This document shows, piece after piece, positions 49,244-63,055 of a stretch of 64,000 nucleotides of DNA. Below the pieces are notes generated by a model. The model ran no database searches, was not told the origin of the DNA, and saw only the letters and a program-made list of their open reading frames with translations. This DNA comes from Varroa destructor. Taxonomy: Eukaryota; Arthropoda; Arachnida; Mesostigmata; Varroidae. Numbering within the stretch: the stretch's first letter is position 1; the number at the start of each line of letters is the position of its first letter. The stretch is from NCBI RefSeq assembly GCF_002443255.2, contig NW_019211454.1, positions 16,418,243-16,482,242 on the forward strand, in the 5' to 3' direction. A program made the position numbers and the translations under genes.

Positions 49244-52120
49244 ATTAAGCATGCAGGCAAACGGTGATTCAACCGTAGATAAAGGCAATTGCTCATAACA
49301 CGAACCATTACGTTTAGCTTAACTGAATATCGATTGGCTCGAAGTCAATTGCGAGCTCTGAATTACTTCGAACAGGATTTCAGGGAAGAATGGGTAGACA
49401 TAAACGCGCTAAAATTTGAATTTCAGCTTCGAAAAAATACCACTCAACAGAAAGCGTTTGCCCAGAGGATACTTGCTTTTATTCAACTGGGAAGAGGAAA
49501 GAGCTTCAATCTATCGGCCCTGTTAATTATTACATCCAGCCTCCCGTTACAGGTCCTTCTATGTATATGCAGTACTTGCCGGTTACTTAAAGACAACATA
49601 TCACTTCTATAGTATTACTACTATTATTATGGATATGACTATAGTCGAAATGATCTATTTGTGGACGTTACTGACACGTAGAAAAATCAATTTCGTTTCA
49701 CTTGCAAAAAAAATTTGTTCACGGGGGTATACGGGAAACAAACGTCAATCGACATCGTCCGTTTTAGGGAATTCAGCCCGGGACAAAATGACCAATCGTC
49801 CTATACGATCCTCATGCGGAACATGTCTGCCAGCTCTGTGGTAATTCCGCCCCGTCTCGTCATCTTTTCTATTGTGAGCGCTCCTGCACGGCGCGCATTC
49901 GCAAGCAAATCCAATAAGCTTCCAAACTTACAGACGGGTATCGACAATTAATTATTTACTACTAAACCTGCTGTTGAGATCCTGTAAAACCAGCAATGGC
50001 CCCCGGCAGCTGACGAACTTTTCGTCGCTAAAGCTTTTCCGTTGCTCCTGGACACTGAGAAGCCAAAAAACGAAATGATTGAAGATAGTTTCTGGCCACG
50101 CATTTGTGTGTGGGTGTTAGTATGGCCTGTCGCCGCCGCCGCCGTCTCTGCACAGAGAGCCGCGTGTAGCCGTTGGGTAAACACCAGCACGACGCAGATC
50201 TGAACCGGGTGGCTAACGTTCTCGTGTAGCCGAGTCCGCCCGATGAAAACGTGGCTTCTGCCAACGCCGACACTATAACCGCCCGCCGCTGCCGACAGTC
50301 ATTGCAAAGGTCACAGGCGCGTTCGCCTTTTTACAGTACGTTTATGATAATGGTACTATTATGTTATGTATGTGTGTGCATGATGCTGTGAACTGTGCTG
50401 ATCGCGACCTGTGGACGGGTGGACATATACGCAGACATGGTGCACGAACCGTCAACCTTTTTACGCTAACCATACAAATGCACGCACAAGCTTTGGCAGA
50501 TGGCGCGATTAGCTCGCATGCGTTATTATTATTTGCTTAGGCAACGCTGGTAGAGACTCGATGTAGTGGCGCTGTTGGCTGTCCCGGAAATGTGTTCGCT
50601 TTTTCATTGTAAATGAGATGCTCATTTAAAATATATTGGCCGCTATCTGAACGTCATACTCAGGCGTACAGACAGTCAAAGCAGCCCATCTGATCACTAA
50701 TTCATTGACTCACTATGTTACCCCTGCTGCCGTATGTTGTTGCCACTGCTGCTACTAGCCAAATACTCGATCCCAGATCGATGATGATGGTCGCAAACAT
50801 CTTGGAACCATACGTAGTTCAGCACTGGGCGAACGGGTTTGGTCGAATATGGCGACGACCATGAGCGCATTTTCGCTCGCGACATCCTGATGTTTTCCTG
50901 CTGATGGACGCAGGAGGATGGAGTAGCGCCGGTACGTTAACAACACGCCAACAGAACGAGACCAATTCAAATTTTAGAGTAGCTTCCCTAGGGGAATGGA
51001 AGTTTACCCCATGTTATTGCTTGTGGTAACTGTTTCTCGTCAGTTTGTCAGAAGGACGAACGGAGCCAGCTGTCTACACTTATGCCCAGTAACTTGGGTA
51101 GCGGACGTAATACATGAAAACTATTACAATCCCTGAATCTGCTCAATCCTTTCTACGTTAAGCAGCGGGCAAGTACCTTCTCTATTGGAGTTCGTGCTAA
51201 ACGAATTTTTACCTAGATACAGAATAATGATGCCATAAAAAGTGTCCCCCTTTTTATACGGACCAAAAATCATAATCGTCACCTTGATAATTTAGCTGGT
51301 TCTATATTTGAAGCAATAGAATAGCCGTTATCGTGTACGTCATCTTCATTTACTGGAAGTATAATAAATAGGCAAACATACTTTACGTTTGCTTAGGATA
51401 GCTATGGCAGTCCATGATCTAATTATCTCTGCGTCACTTTTAAGTGCATCCATCCTGTTGTGCGGATAATTTATCTATTTTATTTGTAATAGCCTGAGCA
51501 GCAGCTCGGTGTTCTTGTCTCTAATAATTAAAGCGGTGATCGTGGGAGGTGCCGTTTCTTATTTTGAATAGCGGTTCTTTGGTGGCATTTTTTCTTCTAT
51601 GTATGTATATGTATAATGGATCCTGTTTAACTATGTGCGTATGAGCAACTGCTAGCTGTTAAAAGTTCGTGATTACTATCAATCTGGTATTTGGTCCTTG
51701 ATTAATTTACATGAAAAAATGTTTTCAGCTAGCTATGCCCTTGCGCGTGGTAAGGTCGACTCGTTGAGTCGAAGCGTCGCCACAGATTTTGGCCTTAGCG
51801 CCGATCTATTCGATACTATTATTTTTATATTATTACTGATAATTATGTCTGTGTTTAGCCAACACGATGACCACATACAGACCTAGTAATAGAAGCCGTC
51901 AAAGCTCCAAACAGAAGACGTAACCACATAGAAATCACGGCTAACGCGTACATTATGATCGCTTCGCACTTGCATTTTCTTTTTCGTCCCTTCTAACCGT
52001 TTGCGTATCTATAGTAACATCGTACGACTTCTAGTGTTCGCGCCTTGTACCTGCCAACTAAAGTTAAAAACCAAATCTATTTTTTTCTATCGGTACCTCC
52101 GGTAAAACTTCTCCGTAGCT
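49244..52120. other. No supported gene
   Basis: A 107-codon plus frame at 49289-49612 (non-ATG start) and frames at 49629-49951 follow the gag-like fragment but carry no motif I recognise. 49960-51000 is GC-richer, with open minus frames also unrecognised. Confidence 0.4.
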
Positions 52121-52140
52121 GGGGTGGGGTGGGGTGGGGT
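52121..52140 (+). repeat. (GGGGT)4 tandem repeat, strong G-quadruplex motif
   Basis: Four perfect GGGGT units: four tracts of four G with single-T loops, the arrangement expected to give a very stable parallel quadruplex. It is too short and isolated to be telomeric. Confidence 0.92.
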
Positions 52141-55100
52141 TGATTCGTATACATCAAAATGTAAAACATTTCAATCTTTCCATTGAATGGTTTATGGGGC
52201 ACTATTTGCCTGTTCGATTTCTATGAGGTTTAATTTTTTCTTTGTTAGGTAGCATCCGCTAATCGATGGTCGGGGAGATTCATAGCTGCAAATGGTCGAG
52301 TCATGGCCTTTTCTCATGCGTTCTCGCACAGAGTGAGACGTGTTCATTTGTTTGTGCTGTCGTGTCAACGTCTAACTCTAGATAATTATAGTTATACCGG
52401 ACCATTTAGCCATTGTACTACACCGTATGTCCATAGTCTTCACTCAAATCACAGATGGGTCTTTCTGTGCTACCGTACTTATTATTCACTAATTTCAGCC
52501 AACTATCGTCTATAGATTTTAATGTCGATTTTCTTAGCAAAATAAACGTTGCTGTGTAAAATTTGTTTCTATGTTTTACATTCTTAGCTTTCCTTGTATT
52601 TTTTATATACACACACACACATATATATGTATGTATGTATATATATTGGGAAGCATCTTTGGTCCCATCTGAAGGGTGTAATGTCCAGTAACGAAGCAAA
52701 AATGTTCGTCGCATTGACTACGCTACGCTACGTTCACTAATAAATAGCACCTCCAGAATACTGGCTTTGGTACCTTTACGGTTGTTATTGAAAAAGATGG
52801 CTGCCTGAAGCCCAGAGGTAACCCCATGGCAAAAAAATACTCATGTTTAGATTGATGTCTTTGAGAAGCAACCGGTTTTATCAACCAATCTATTTATATT
52901 TCGAATGTAGTCTTCCATTTTTTGTAATAATAACAATTTCACTCGTCTGCGACTGGAGTTTTTATTTAGCGACAGGACAGAAAAGTACGTTTTGGTACCT
53001 TGCGTATTTCGTCACGCAGCCGGCTTTCAAAAATACGTTCACGCTGAGCAGAGTTAAGGGAAGACGCTAAAACTTCGCTGAGTTTATCGGCGATATGGTT
53101 GTGAAGCGATTGACATTTCTATTTCTTTTAACGTACGACAGTTCCCTAAGAGCCTTGCACACCCTCATAGCTCGATGAAATAAGGTATTTCGAGCAAAAA
53201 CTCAAATAAAAAAAGCAAACTATAGGGTCAATCGAGAAAAACAGCTAATAGAAAAACACTAATTAGTGTGCATCTTTGCAGACGCCCGTCGTTTCAACGA
53301 GGATGGTGGAACGTCTAATTGGCTTGAAAATAACGGCAGAGTATACCTTACCGAACATCGACGCCAATACGAACGATAAAGCAGACCGCTCGTACATGCC
53401 ATGTCAAACATTTTTCAAGCATTCGTTCATTATTATCTTCGCTTGGGGCAAACACCGGTTTGAGGTACCGCCCCGACATTGGTTTGCCCGAACGTTGTTT
53501 TTGTCATACCTTATGCTTGGTTTATATTATTCTCATCTCACATAGTTTTGTTTGGATATCGATCACTTTCGTTGTGGAAGTGAGCAAGAAGACCTAACCA
53601 GTTACAGATTACAGATCTAACATTGTATACTTTTGGTCCCGATAATCCGCTTCATTGTGGTGACTGCTTTAGCGTCACAGACGTTAGCGGTAAATCTCAT
53701 TTTCTAAGGGATACTTTCGTCAAATGTAAATCTGGAGTTATATGGGTTTGCCATCATATTCCACGTACTCAATCAAAATGCGGCCCAAGTAGGTGATGTC
53801 AAATTGTCCAAGACATCGATACTGTTGGGTACGAAGTGAGCCAAAATCAATATCAGCGTAATAACCTATAGATGGACAAAAACAAATGATTACAACGGAA
53901 CACAAATAGTACTCGTTATCTGCAGACGATACACTGTAATAAAGAGGGAGGAGTGACAGCGATGGGACAAGAGAGGGGTGGGAGTCGGTGGGTGGCGAGC
54001 GTGCATTCACTACGGGATAGTTCAACCAAGTCCAGCATCGACTGTGACGACCAATGCGCCCGTTAGTGAGATGCATTTTAGATTTTTCTTTTACATCTCG
54101 CTGTTTGACATCACCGATTGTGGACCAGCCTAACGCGAACGTCGGCTCAAAAGTGATACGTACTGATGAACGTCGACCGTTCGCCGAGATGACAGTTTAG
54201 TGTACCATGTTTCTATACGACTGCATTTGCACGTTGGTCACCAGTGCGTCATAGCACAGACGAATATACTAACAGTGTCATCGAATCGATTAGAAGGACA
54301 TATCTGAAAAAATCGAAGCTATAACACAAGATGTAGGAAATCGTAGTTAGGTTTTACAGCGATTTTTTTAGTCATATAGACATCTGCTCTATACGGGAAA
54401 TTATATACATGAAAAGAAAAACATAGAACTGGATGCTTCAAAATCGATACATCGGTCGTCTCGACAAAACATCGTACAACAACGACACTCATTCGGCTAA
54501 CCTGCGACCCCATTTTCTCGTTGGGTCTTCTCTCATCTCGAATGAGCACACTGAATCCGATCAAAGCTATCTTTCCCTCGGCTTCCACCTTCGCTACTTC
54601 CTGCTCTGCATAAAATAACTGAATTGCTATCGTCGTAAATGTGACTTCTCTCGTTACTGTCTATTCTTCCCCGAACGGCCGCAGTTTAAGATATCACAGG
54701 ATCTCCACAAGTCCTTACCTACCAACTTTTGTCCATAATATATGCATTTATAGATAGATAGGGACAGATGGTAGGATTTATTAAAGTTGACTACTGAATT
54801 TGTTTCCTTACTACTTAGCTACGTATGCTTAATGGCCGGTGCTCGGCAGTTCTAGGATAACGCATGTAGGTGTCTTAAAACCATGCATATTATAAGCGCC
54901 ATTAGTGACAATTGCATTATTGCCCAGATCACGTGACTCCTCGCATTGCACTTATGATCGGGGCAACTGTATGCGGTATGATGAGGGCTGGAGAAGATGG
55001 CAGAAACCCCAAAAAGTGCCGACGGGTCAGTTGCCCCTGCCTTACACGATGGTGACTTCACTAGCGTGGCAGGATGATAGGCATTAACTACCCTAGATCT

Positions 55101-58100
55101 TATAAAATCAATGAGAAGTGTTTCTTACTAGTTCAATTTATCTCATTCTATCCTCTTGTTCCTTTACCTTCTTCCTGTTATTACTAATGGCTAACAAAGT
55201 GTGGAGTAGCAGGCGTTGGATTCTAACCGATAATATTAGCCATAACGGCACTACAACATCTTAATGACAGCCTACCTGTTTACCTGCATCTGCTCATCAG
55301 CATCAAGGGGGGTGACAGGAGATCAGAAGTGCATAAAACCTTCTGACACTGTAGGCAGCGTCTTCAGCAACATCAGCTTACGTTACATAGTTGGCTGCGC
55401 CAGCTTTTTCCATAAAGGTAAGGTCAGCTGACAAACACCTCTACTTCTGATTAACGGTGCGGTAATGTGTTTGTTTGATGGGATATCATCTATTCGTGTA
55501 CTTAACTGTGCCGATCTGTCTTCACGTTGCAGTACCATTGCAGCAATGCTGGTGTTATCGTAGGCAGTGTAGCGGCCTAATCCACTTGTTGTCCTTAGTG
55601 AGGTTAGAAGCTAATTTAGTAGTTCAGGGTAGCTGCTCTTGACGTCGACCGACAGGCCAGATAATAGTTAGTAGGGCGGGCAGCAATTATACTAGAACGA
55701 CTCAACGATGTCGTCGTCTATAATTTGCCCCTTTTTACCAGGAGCTACAAGCCGTGTGGACGAGCAGATTCAGTAACGGAGCGTTATTCATCTATACAAC
55801 GCAATGTCTGTTTTCGCTTAGAGTAGCGCGACATTTAAATCCACTAGTTCGCATTTGTGCACTGTTTTATAAAATGTTTAGATAAAGTGATAGAGCGATC
55901 CGCTCTCCGGTAAAGTTATTATCGCTGCTATTAATATCAGCATTGCTATCAGGATGAGCAGCAGGCTCGTCTTATGGCTACCGTGAGCGGTAGTGAGCGT
56001 GCAACGCGCAGGACTGGCGTATTCACACTTCAATATGAGTTTCTTGATCAGTAATTCGTGCTCTTCAACACGTAATTCAGGTAGCGAATGTCGTTACCAG
56101 GTTAGCGCCAGCTGTTAACTGGCAATTCCATCAGCGATCACTCCAGAGACCGATTAGATCGGTATAGGACGCTATTGATGGGGCCGTTGTCAAGAAAACA
56201 GGGGAGTATACTTCACCGTAGAATCTGATCACATCAAGGTCACAAGCGGTACAAACTGACGCTGGGATATACGCGTCGAAGGCTACGAAGCAAACACTCC
56301 TATGATATTCTAGAGCCAATAGCGTCTAGCTTCCAGCAGCGGCTAGACTCTAAAGAGTAGCTAAATGCTGATCAAGCTTCCGTAACCCAACTGGCGGCCG
56401 CCTGAAGTTTTGACGTGGCCAACACGTTCTGCCAGTTGCCCCACCACAGCGTTAACACCACATCAAAGTGTTACCGTCGGCCGGCAATTACTTCATTCAC
56501 TGCTGTTCCCCTAATGTATCACCACGACGAATGGCTTAACACCATCACCCCTGCAGCGAGCTGGCTTTCTCGGTAAGGGTCTGCTTGCATCTTCGTTCAC
56601 TGAGCGTTAAGCAGGGAAGGGTTTTGTGTTGATCTGATGCTAAACGCGTGCAGAATAAATAGTCGTAACGTCTTATGCCAACGGCCGTAGCCATGATGAC
56701 CGCTTGAAGGAAGAAGGACAAACGCAGTGAAGGCGGCTACAACTTGAACAAAAAACTTACTGCGACCCTGGAAGGTTGACAGTCACTACCGAGTCACCAT
56801 AATAATGTATGACTAAGTTGTAATTGCTTTATTGTCTAGTTAGAATAATATCCCTTTTTAGTTTTCACGTTTTTTGTTAGGTGAAAGCGTACGGGTTACC
56901 TGATGACACACAGACAGTTCAGAGCATAGCAGACACCATATGATGTACTGAACTTCATTAAATCCTAAAAAGGCATTGGTGCTTTGTAATTACCTCACTT
57001 TATAATTAACATAGGGGTTTGCACGCAAATGAAGATGTTTCGTTATGCAAAATGCTGAAGAACATAATTAGCATATAGCATAAACTGTAACAAATTGAAG
57101 AACTTGAATCGATCGTTGTATTATCGATTGCTAATTAAACAGTAGCTTAGCTAGTTAAACAAAAATAATCATATTTCTGTAAATGTGTCAGCTTGGTTTA
57201 GCAATGGTACTCGTGAAATGTAATAAATCGAGGCCTTTCAGACCTTGTTTGCTTCCTTAGTAAGTCCGTATCATAGGTACCTTGACATCAAAAAAGGAAT
57301 CATATGGAAGTGACTGAACTACCCTAGTGTATAGTTGTACCTTGAGATGCGTCTGCGGTTCTTTCAACTTTATAAAATTAGCCTCAGATATGATTTCATA
57401 TAGTGTAAGCGTTACTTTGTTATAAAGAATATCTTCGCCTGGGGTCCCGGGCCTGCATTAAACATTTTTTCAATGAAGTACTCAAGGAAACAAAAGTATT
57501 TTCAGGTGTTGATCCTTGTCGACACCAATATTGTTGTTTCTTGCGCCTGGTAGAGAGAGCCATCAGGATATGACGTCCCTAAAGCGTCAACGTACCTCAT
57601 CCTCAACTACTTGTTCGTGAACGCATTAGCACGGTTTCCACAATCGCATAAACTGCAAAACGTATCTAAGGCATCCCACAGCGTTCATTATAAACGCGCA
57701 CCACTAAGATTAGGCTGTTAATCAGTTTTTACATTATTAGTTCCTTTTGAAGGACCATAATTGTGTGCTCGTCCCGCAACCCGTAGACACACGGACAACA
57801 ACCACGAAAAAAGACCTAATTATGAGAGTCCATATCCACCAACATAAGCCAACCTGGAAGTATTTATTTTGACCAAAAGCATGGAGAGTGAAACAAAGCA
57901 CTCACTCGCCTGTTCCATTATTGAATTTTTAACACAGTTGCTCCATGACAGAAACAACTATATTATTCGTTCAGTTTGGCTGTACTTCGTTCCCGTCATC
58001 GTCTTCATCATCTGAAATATGTTATCAGTGGCGGCAATTCCACCCTCGGCTTCGGCTGCAGCGTTGCACCCAGCTCAGCTGAACATTAAGCAAGCAAACT

Positions 58101-59250
58101 GACCAAAGAACAAGCGACCTTTTCGTTGACCAACTTCACAGCAAAGTAGGCTGCCAACGGGAACTATGTAAAATAGTATTCGTGTTCAGACGACCTCACC
58201 GCTAACAAATGCAAATAGTGCCACGCATCAGCCGTGAACGAAGTCCGTTTAACGTACTAATTAGGTGAACTATGCTGTCACTTCTCGAGGCTTGTGATGG
58301 TAAAATAGTCACGAGAGAAGGGCGACCGGAGTGGGGAGAGAAGGGGAATGGGGCAAATTTATCGTTTTGCATTCAATTGCCCCACTCATGATCAGGCAGC
58401 AGCTTCGTTGTCCGTTCACAGTCGCATCTATGTCGCTGCTGTTGTCGCCCGCGTTCCCAATTAAAAACAATGTGATATTTTTGCTTATCTAATTGAGCGT
58501 AAGTGGATAGCGACAACATCAGCAACACGCACAATCTTGATTTTGGTGGGGATTTTGTTCTGCATGTTTTCCCGCTCTTTTTTTTTTTGCAAAAAAATGC
58601 ATTTTGACTTCAAAGTGATACTAGCGAATGGAGTACCTGTGTACGTGCCCGTTTTCCCGTTAATGTTGTTTATACGTTTCAAATCAAGGATACTTCTCCT
58701 TTCGCCCGATATGTTGGCGAAATCATAAGTTCGAAGATAGCACGTCTGCGTTTATAACTTCCACTTAATGGAGAAATTTTTAACAAAATTATTTTTTTGT
58801 TGCTTTAAATCTTTCACATGCAATATTCATTATGGTTAAGTATCACTGCATTTCATTCACTGAATGTAGCATACATAGTATAAATAAATAGTTTATCGAA
58901 CTTTTGCTATCAGTTGCGGTGGGTCGTATTGTGATATTTTTAACGACGGCTAAAACGAATAGCACCTGCTGCACCTCAACAGATGGTCGAAATTCTGAAT
59001 AGGTAATTCATTGTTATAAACGGAACGAGCTTCAGCTTGCACGAGCTCGATCGCTATCCGCCTGATTTTTTCGCGTTCAGGCCAGTTGGGCTTTATTTAA
59101 TTGAAGCAGTTCAACATCCCCATTTGGATTTTGATACGCAGTCACTACCACATACTTTTCCACAACACCCAGATGCTTTGCTATACCTTAATACATAGTC
59201 ACGAGTAAAGGAATGAAACCTTTTAATTCTTCACATGAACCTTCATAGAT
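52141..59250. other. Long stretch without a supported gene
   Basis: Apart from the compound microsatellite at 52604-52646, it contains a G-rich patch at about 53945-54000 and another near 58330-58355 that fall short of, or barely meet, quadruplex spacing. Unrecognised frames include 53738-54076 minus (112 codons, ATG). Nothing carries a recognisable domain. Confidence 0.45.
52604..52646. repeat. Compound TA / CA / TATG microsatellite
   Basis: TATATA, then about six CA units, ATATATAT, two to three GTAT units and TATATAT run together without unique sequence between them. Confidence 0.9.
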
Positions 59251-59350
59251 NNNNNNNNNNNNNNNNNNNNNNNNNNNNNNNNNNNNNNNNNNNNNNNNNN
59301 NNNNNNNNNNNNNNNNNNNNNNNNNNNNNNNNNNNNNNNNNNNNNNNNNN
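59251..59350. other. Assembly gap, 100 N
   Basis: Exactly 100 Ns, the conventional length for a gap of unknown size. The right flank opens with TATATATAGATA, so the missing sequence may begin or end in a simple repeat. Spacing across this point is not reliable. Confidence 0.98.
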
Positions 59351-62300
59351 TATATATAGATAAAGCTACCTCGATAGGGCAGTGCCTATGCTACAACTAC
59401 TAATGTAGCGCTCGCTTAACAGCATTATGCTGCTTGATTGCTTCATGTACCCGTGGAAACAAGGCTCTTTTTATCTAAAAGCCAAGCCTGTTTAGATGTT
59501 CGTTACTTCATCGAGTATAATAAAGACAGTCTTCCAAAGGCGACAATTTAGCTATGTACGTTTCTGCACTGCGGTATCTAAACCTTAGATGCTTCCTTAA
59601 TGTCAGGAGAAGTGGATGCCCACTGACCTACATTCCTGGGCTCTTTTCCGGTTTCCCCTTGCAATACTCGATAGCGAGTCCTGTTTCCTGCAAAGAAGTG
59701 AGAGTTCCGCGCAATGTTGCGAACAGCGGGTAGGAAACAGAAAAAAAAAAAAAGTCAACCGCCTTCAATTTTGTCTCGCAAAGCGAATTCCTGACATTTT
59801 AGAGCGATTCCTTCATAAAGTGGTCCTCGCGTAAAACTGGGCACAGGTCGAAGCGCTGGTTTGGATAAGCCTCGGATTTTAGGATTCGATGAATTGTGTG
59901 AAGTATTCAGAGAAAAAAAAAAGACTAAGAGAGATGTTATTTTTTTTTTAATCTTACTAAACGATTAGCCTAGCGCGAGAACTTCTGTTATATTAGGGGT
60001 ATTAGCAAGTTACGCATAACGCAACTCCCCTAATTATCCGACAAACCGTAATTTTCGCATAAGAGAAATACCGCATCAACATTATTTTTTGGCTTTATAA
60101 TTAAAGGTTGATTATTGAAGTATTTGTCACTCCGCAGAGGTCAATCCGGCCATCGTAAGCTTCTGAAGCAGAAACAATGTACACTTGTTTCTCGCAACCG
60201 TTTACTTGGATACACGTTTTGCAACAGCAATATATTAGCCCTAGCTAAAAATAAGTGTGCAGCTATTGTGCACTCTTTCAAATACTGGACAGAAAGCTAT
60301 TAGCAAGCCTAGTAGGTTATCCTGTTTATAACAACTGTAACCCTTCGGTCCGGTTTACGTCAATTTTATGTTTACACACTGTCTTATTAGTCTTGTTATT
60401 TCATTTCATGAGAAACGCTTTATACGTAAGCACGCAAACACCTGTATAAATAAGTAAACATTGTACGCAGTTAAATAGCCAAGTTTCATTGTCCACACTT
60501 TGGAAGAGGGTCCAAAGTCGGCTCTCTCCGTTCGTTCAAAGAAGTCGGTTCCCCACGGCACATTGCACGTTGCGTGAAGCCATTCTGACCGAAAACAGGT
60601 AGGCTTATGCAGTCGCTCACATTCGTAGTGAACGCTGAAACGAATGCTTAAATGAACCCTCTCTGAAGGGCGTTCACGGGTTGGCTCCTGAGGGCATCCC
60701 GGCAGCCCTCCCTGTTTTAGCCATTCGACTCGAGTCTGACCCTTGAATACTCGGCGTCTGTCTATAGAACTCGACGCACAGCGCCAACGTTTTGGCCTTC
60801 GGCCCGCACCTCGCTACTCAGAACATTCTCCAACCTTCACGTTACCCATACTCCATAGAGTGACCCACTACAGGGCCCTCCACATTCATTACTTCACGCG
60901 GTCACTGCTGGCTCACATTAGCCATGCAAATCTTAATTGGCTTACGGGGGAACCGTCCACAATAATTAACCCTAACCTTACAGACCTCCGCTACATAGTT
61001 AGCCGGAATATACAAAAGACTACGTCCATCTATCCTTCATTATGATGTCTTCATCTGCAAACCATACCGAGATGCCGATCGACACTCTGGCGGTTCGTCG
61101 AAGACCGTATATCTTCAAGTTGCATCGTATTACGACTATTTAATATTGATTGCACTCGAAGAGTACTCGTAGAAATTTATGAGAACTGAACGAAACAAGA
61201 TTGGAGAGATATGTCGCGAACTGATTAGGTATCTTTTTTTTGTAATTTGCATTAAAACGATCTCTCTTAGTATTTTTAATTAATATGTAACTATTAGATA
61301 ATATTAATGTGTAATCATTTGTATTATTAACAAACTTGCATCGATTTGCACGTGCCCAACCAGATCACAACCGGAAACCCTATGGTGTTTAGTCCCGAAA
61401 ACTACCGCCTTCTGTCACGTAAGCACGAGCTTTGGATGGTCGCCAAGCTTAAATATCACTCTCACATATGGCTATATTTTTTCATACCTATTTCCCCCAA
61501 GATTATATGGCAATCGTGTACATGCTATCTACTTCATGTGGTGCTCAAATAAGAACTTCATATGATCGAAGCATATTTTCTGTATTTTGATGCGACGATA
61601 GATTTTTCACCGCTATCAGTTTGCCTATTTTATAATGATCCTCCGGGTGAACGAGTAGTGGTATCATCGCAAATATCATATGATTGTATGGTACTCCCTT
61701 TTAGAAGCTCGAAACAATCTAAGAGTATTGGTGCAGTCTTATATATTGAGTTTACAGAGCTGAGGAAATACTAGGGTAGGGTCGAGGAAGCGTCGCGATA
61801 AGCGAAGTCATTTCTACTACACTGACGAACTGGGTCTCAGATCCTCTCATAGCTATGGCACAATTTCGGATGCTTCTGACAGAGAGCTTGGTATCAGACT
61901 GAACTGAAACAGTCCGGAAAACCGGCTCGTTTCCGAAGGACTTTTTAAGCTCAGTGAAAGGAACAAGGAGATAATATATACAAAGATGCTACTTTGATGG
62001 TAATCTTGCTATGCGCCATTGGTTAACAGGGAGGACAGTATACAGATAGATACTATGGGAACTGGCCTTTTGTCTTGTGGGCCTACGATTACACTAGAAA
62101 GACGAACCGCTGACATGCGATCTGGTTCTGTGAGGTTATTCTATGTCACTTATTCATTGCACGAGTGATCGCTGTAATGTGTTCCGTGGGTATAGTACTT
62201 ACCCCTCAATATTACCCCATAGACATTTACTCGAAGGAACCTTGCTACTGCCATCACTGTGTGTCGCATCGACATGTTGATTATATTAAGCTTAGATCTC

Positions 62301-63034
62301 TTAGAGGTAACCAATTCTTAAAGTTAAACCTTCATTCTCCGATAAGTTGACTGATTCTTTTTCGCAGTGCTAAAACGTTTCATTATAAATACACTACTGC
62401 TTTTAGATGCGTATCGTACTTGTCGCCATTGATAGGTCGTTATATTCAATTTAGACAACAGATGATAGGCTCACACTGAACTAAGAGAAGAAGAGTAAAA
62501 CAGTTTGAAATCGAAATTAAAGGATAGAACAGTTTGGGTTAAGCATAAAATGTTTTATTCATTTCATTGATTAGCCAAACAAGTGAAACCTTTACCCACA
62601 AGCTGGCTTCGCTAAGACTATAAGCTAAGGTGTCTGCCTGAAATACAATGTTTTCTTTTTGTTGATTCTCGTTATTTTTGCTCTCAGTTATTGTAGTACG
62701 GTTTTTCGCCCCCATCTTTCACCGCGTCCTTTGCAATGGCCCTTCGCGCCCTTATGTTGAGGTACTCACCGCGCCCTCTCCACTCTTGAGTTAATCTTGC
62801 AGCGCGTCGAGATGTTTTCCTTAGTGATCAGCCTTGGCTTTAGCTTCAACATCCGATTATCCGTATGCAGTCGGTGTTCGAATGAAGCAGATTCGTTGCT
62901 TGTCATTGCTACGTAACCTATTTCTTCGCCGTTGCTGTAAGGCCGGGGTGAACGGTGAAGCCCAAAAGCCGGAATAACTGACGTGTCATGTGGGTCTCGT
63001 CGACAGAGGTTCCTTCCTATCGGAGGGGTGTACT
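59351..63034. other. No supported gene
   Basis: Frames such as 60743-61045 plus (100 codons, TTG start) are unrecognised. 60480-60960 is GC-richer without a motif I can name. Nothing else is seen. Confidence 0.45.
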
Positions 63035-63055
63035 GACGACGACGACGACGACGAC
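63035..63055. repeat. (GAC)7 microsatellite
   Basis: Seven perfect GAC units. In the ATG frame 62988-63224 plus they read as poly-Thr; that frame is otherwise unrecognised. Confidence 0.93.
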
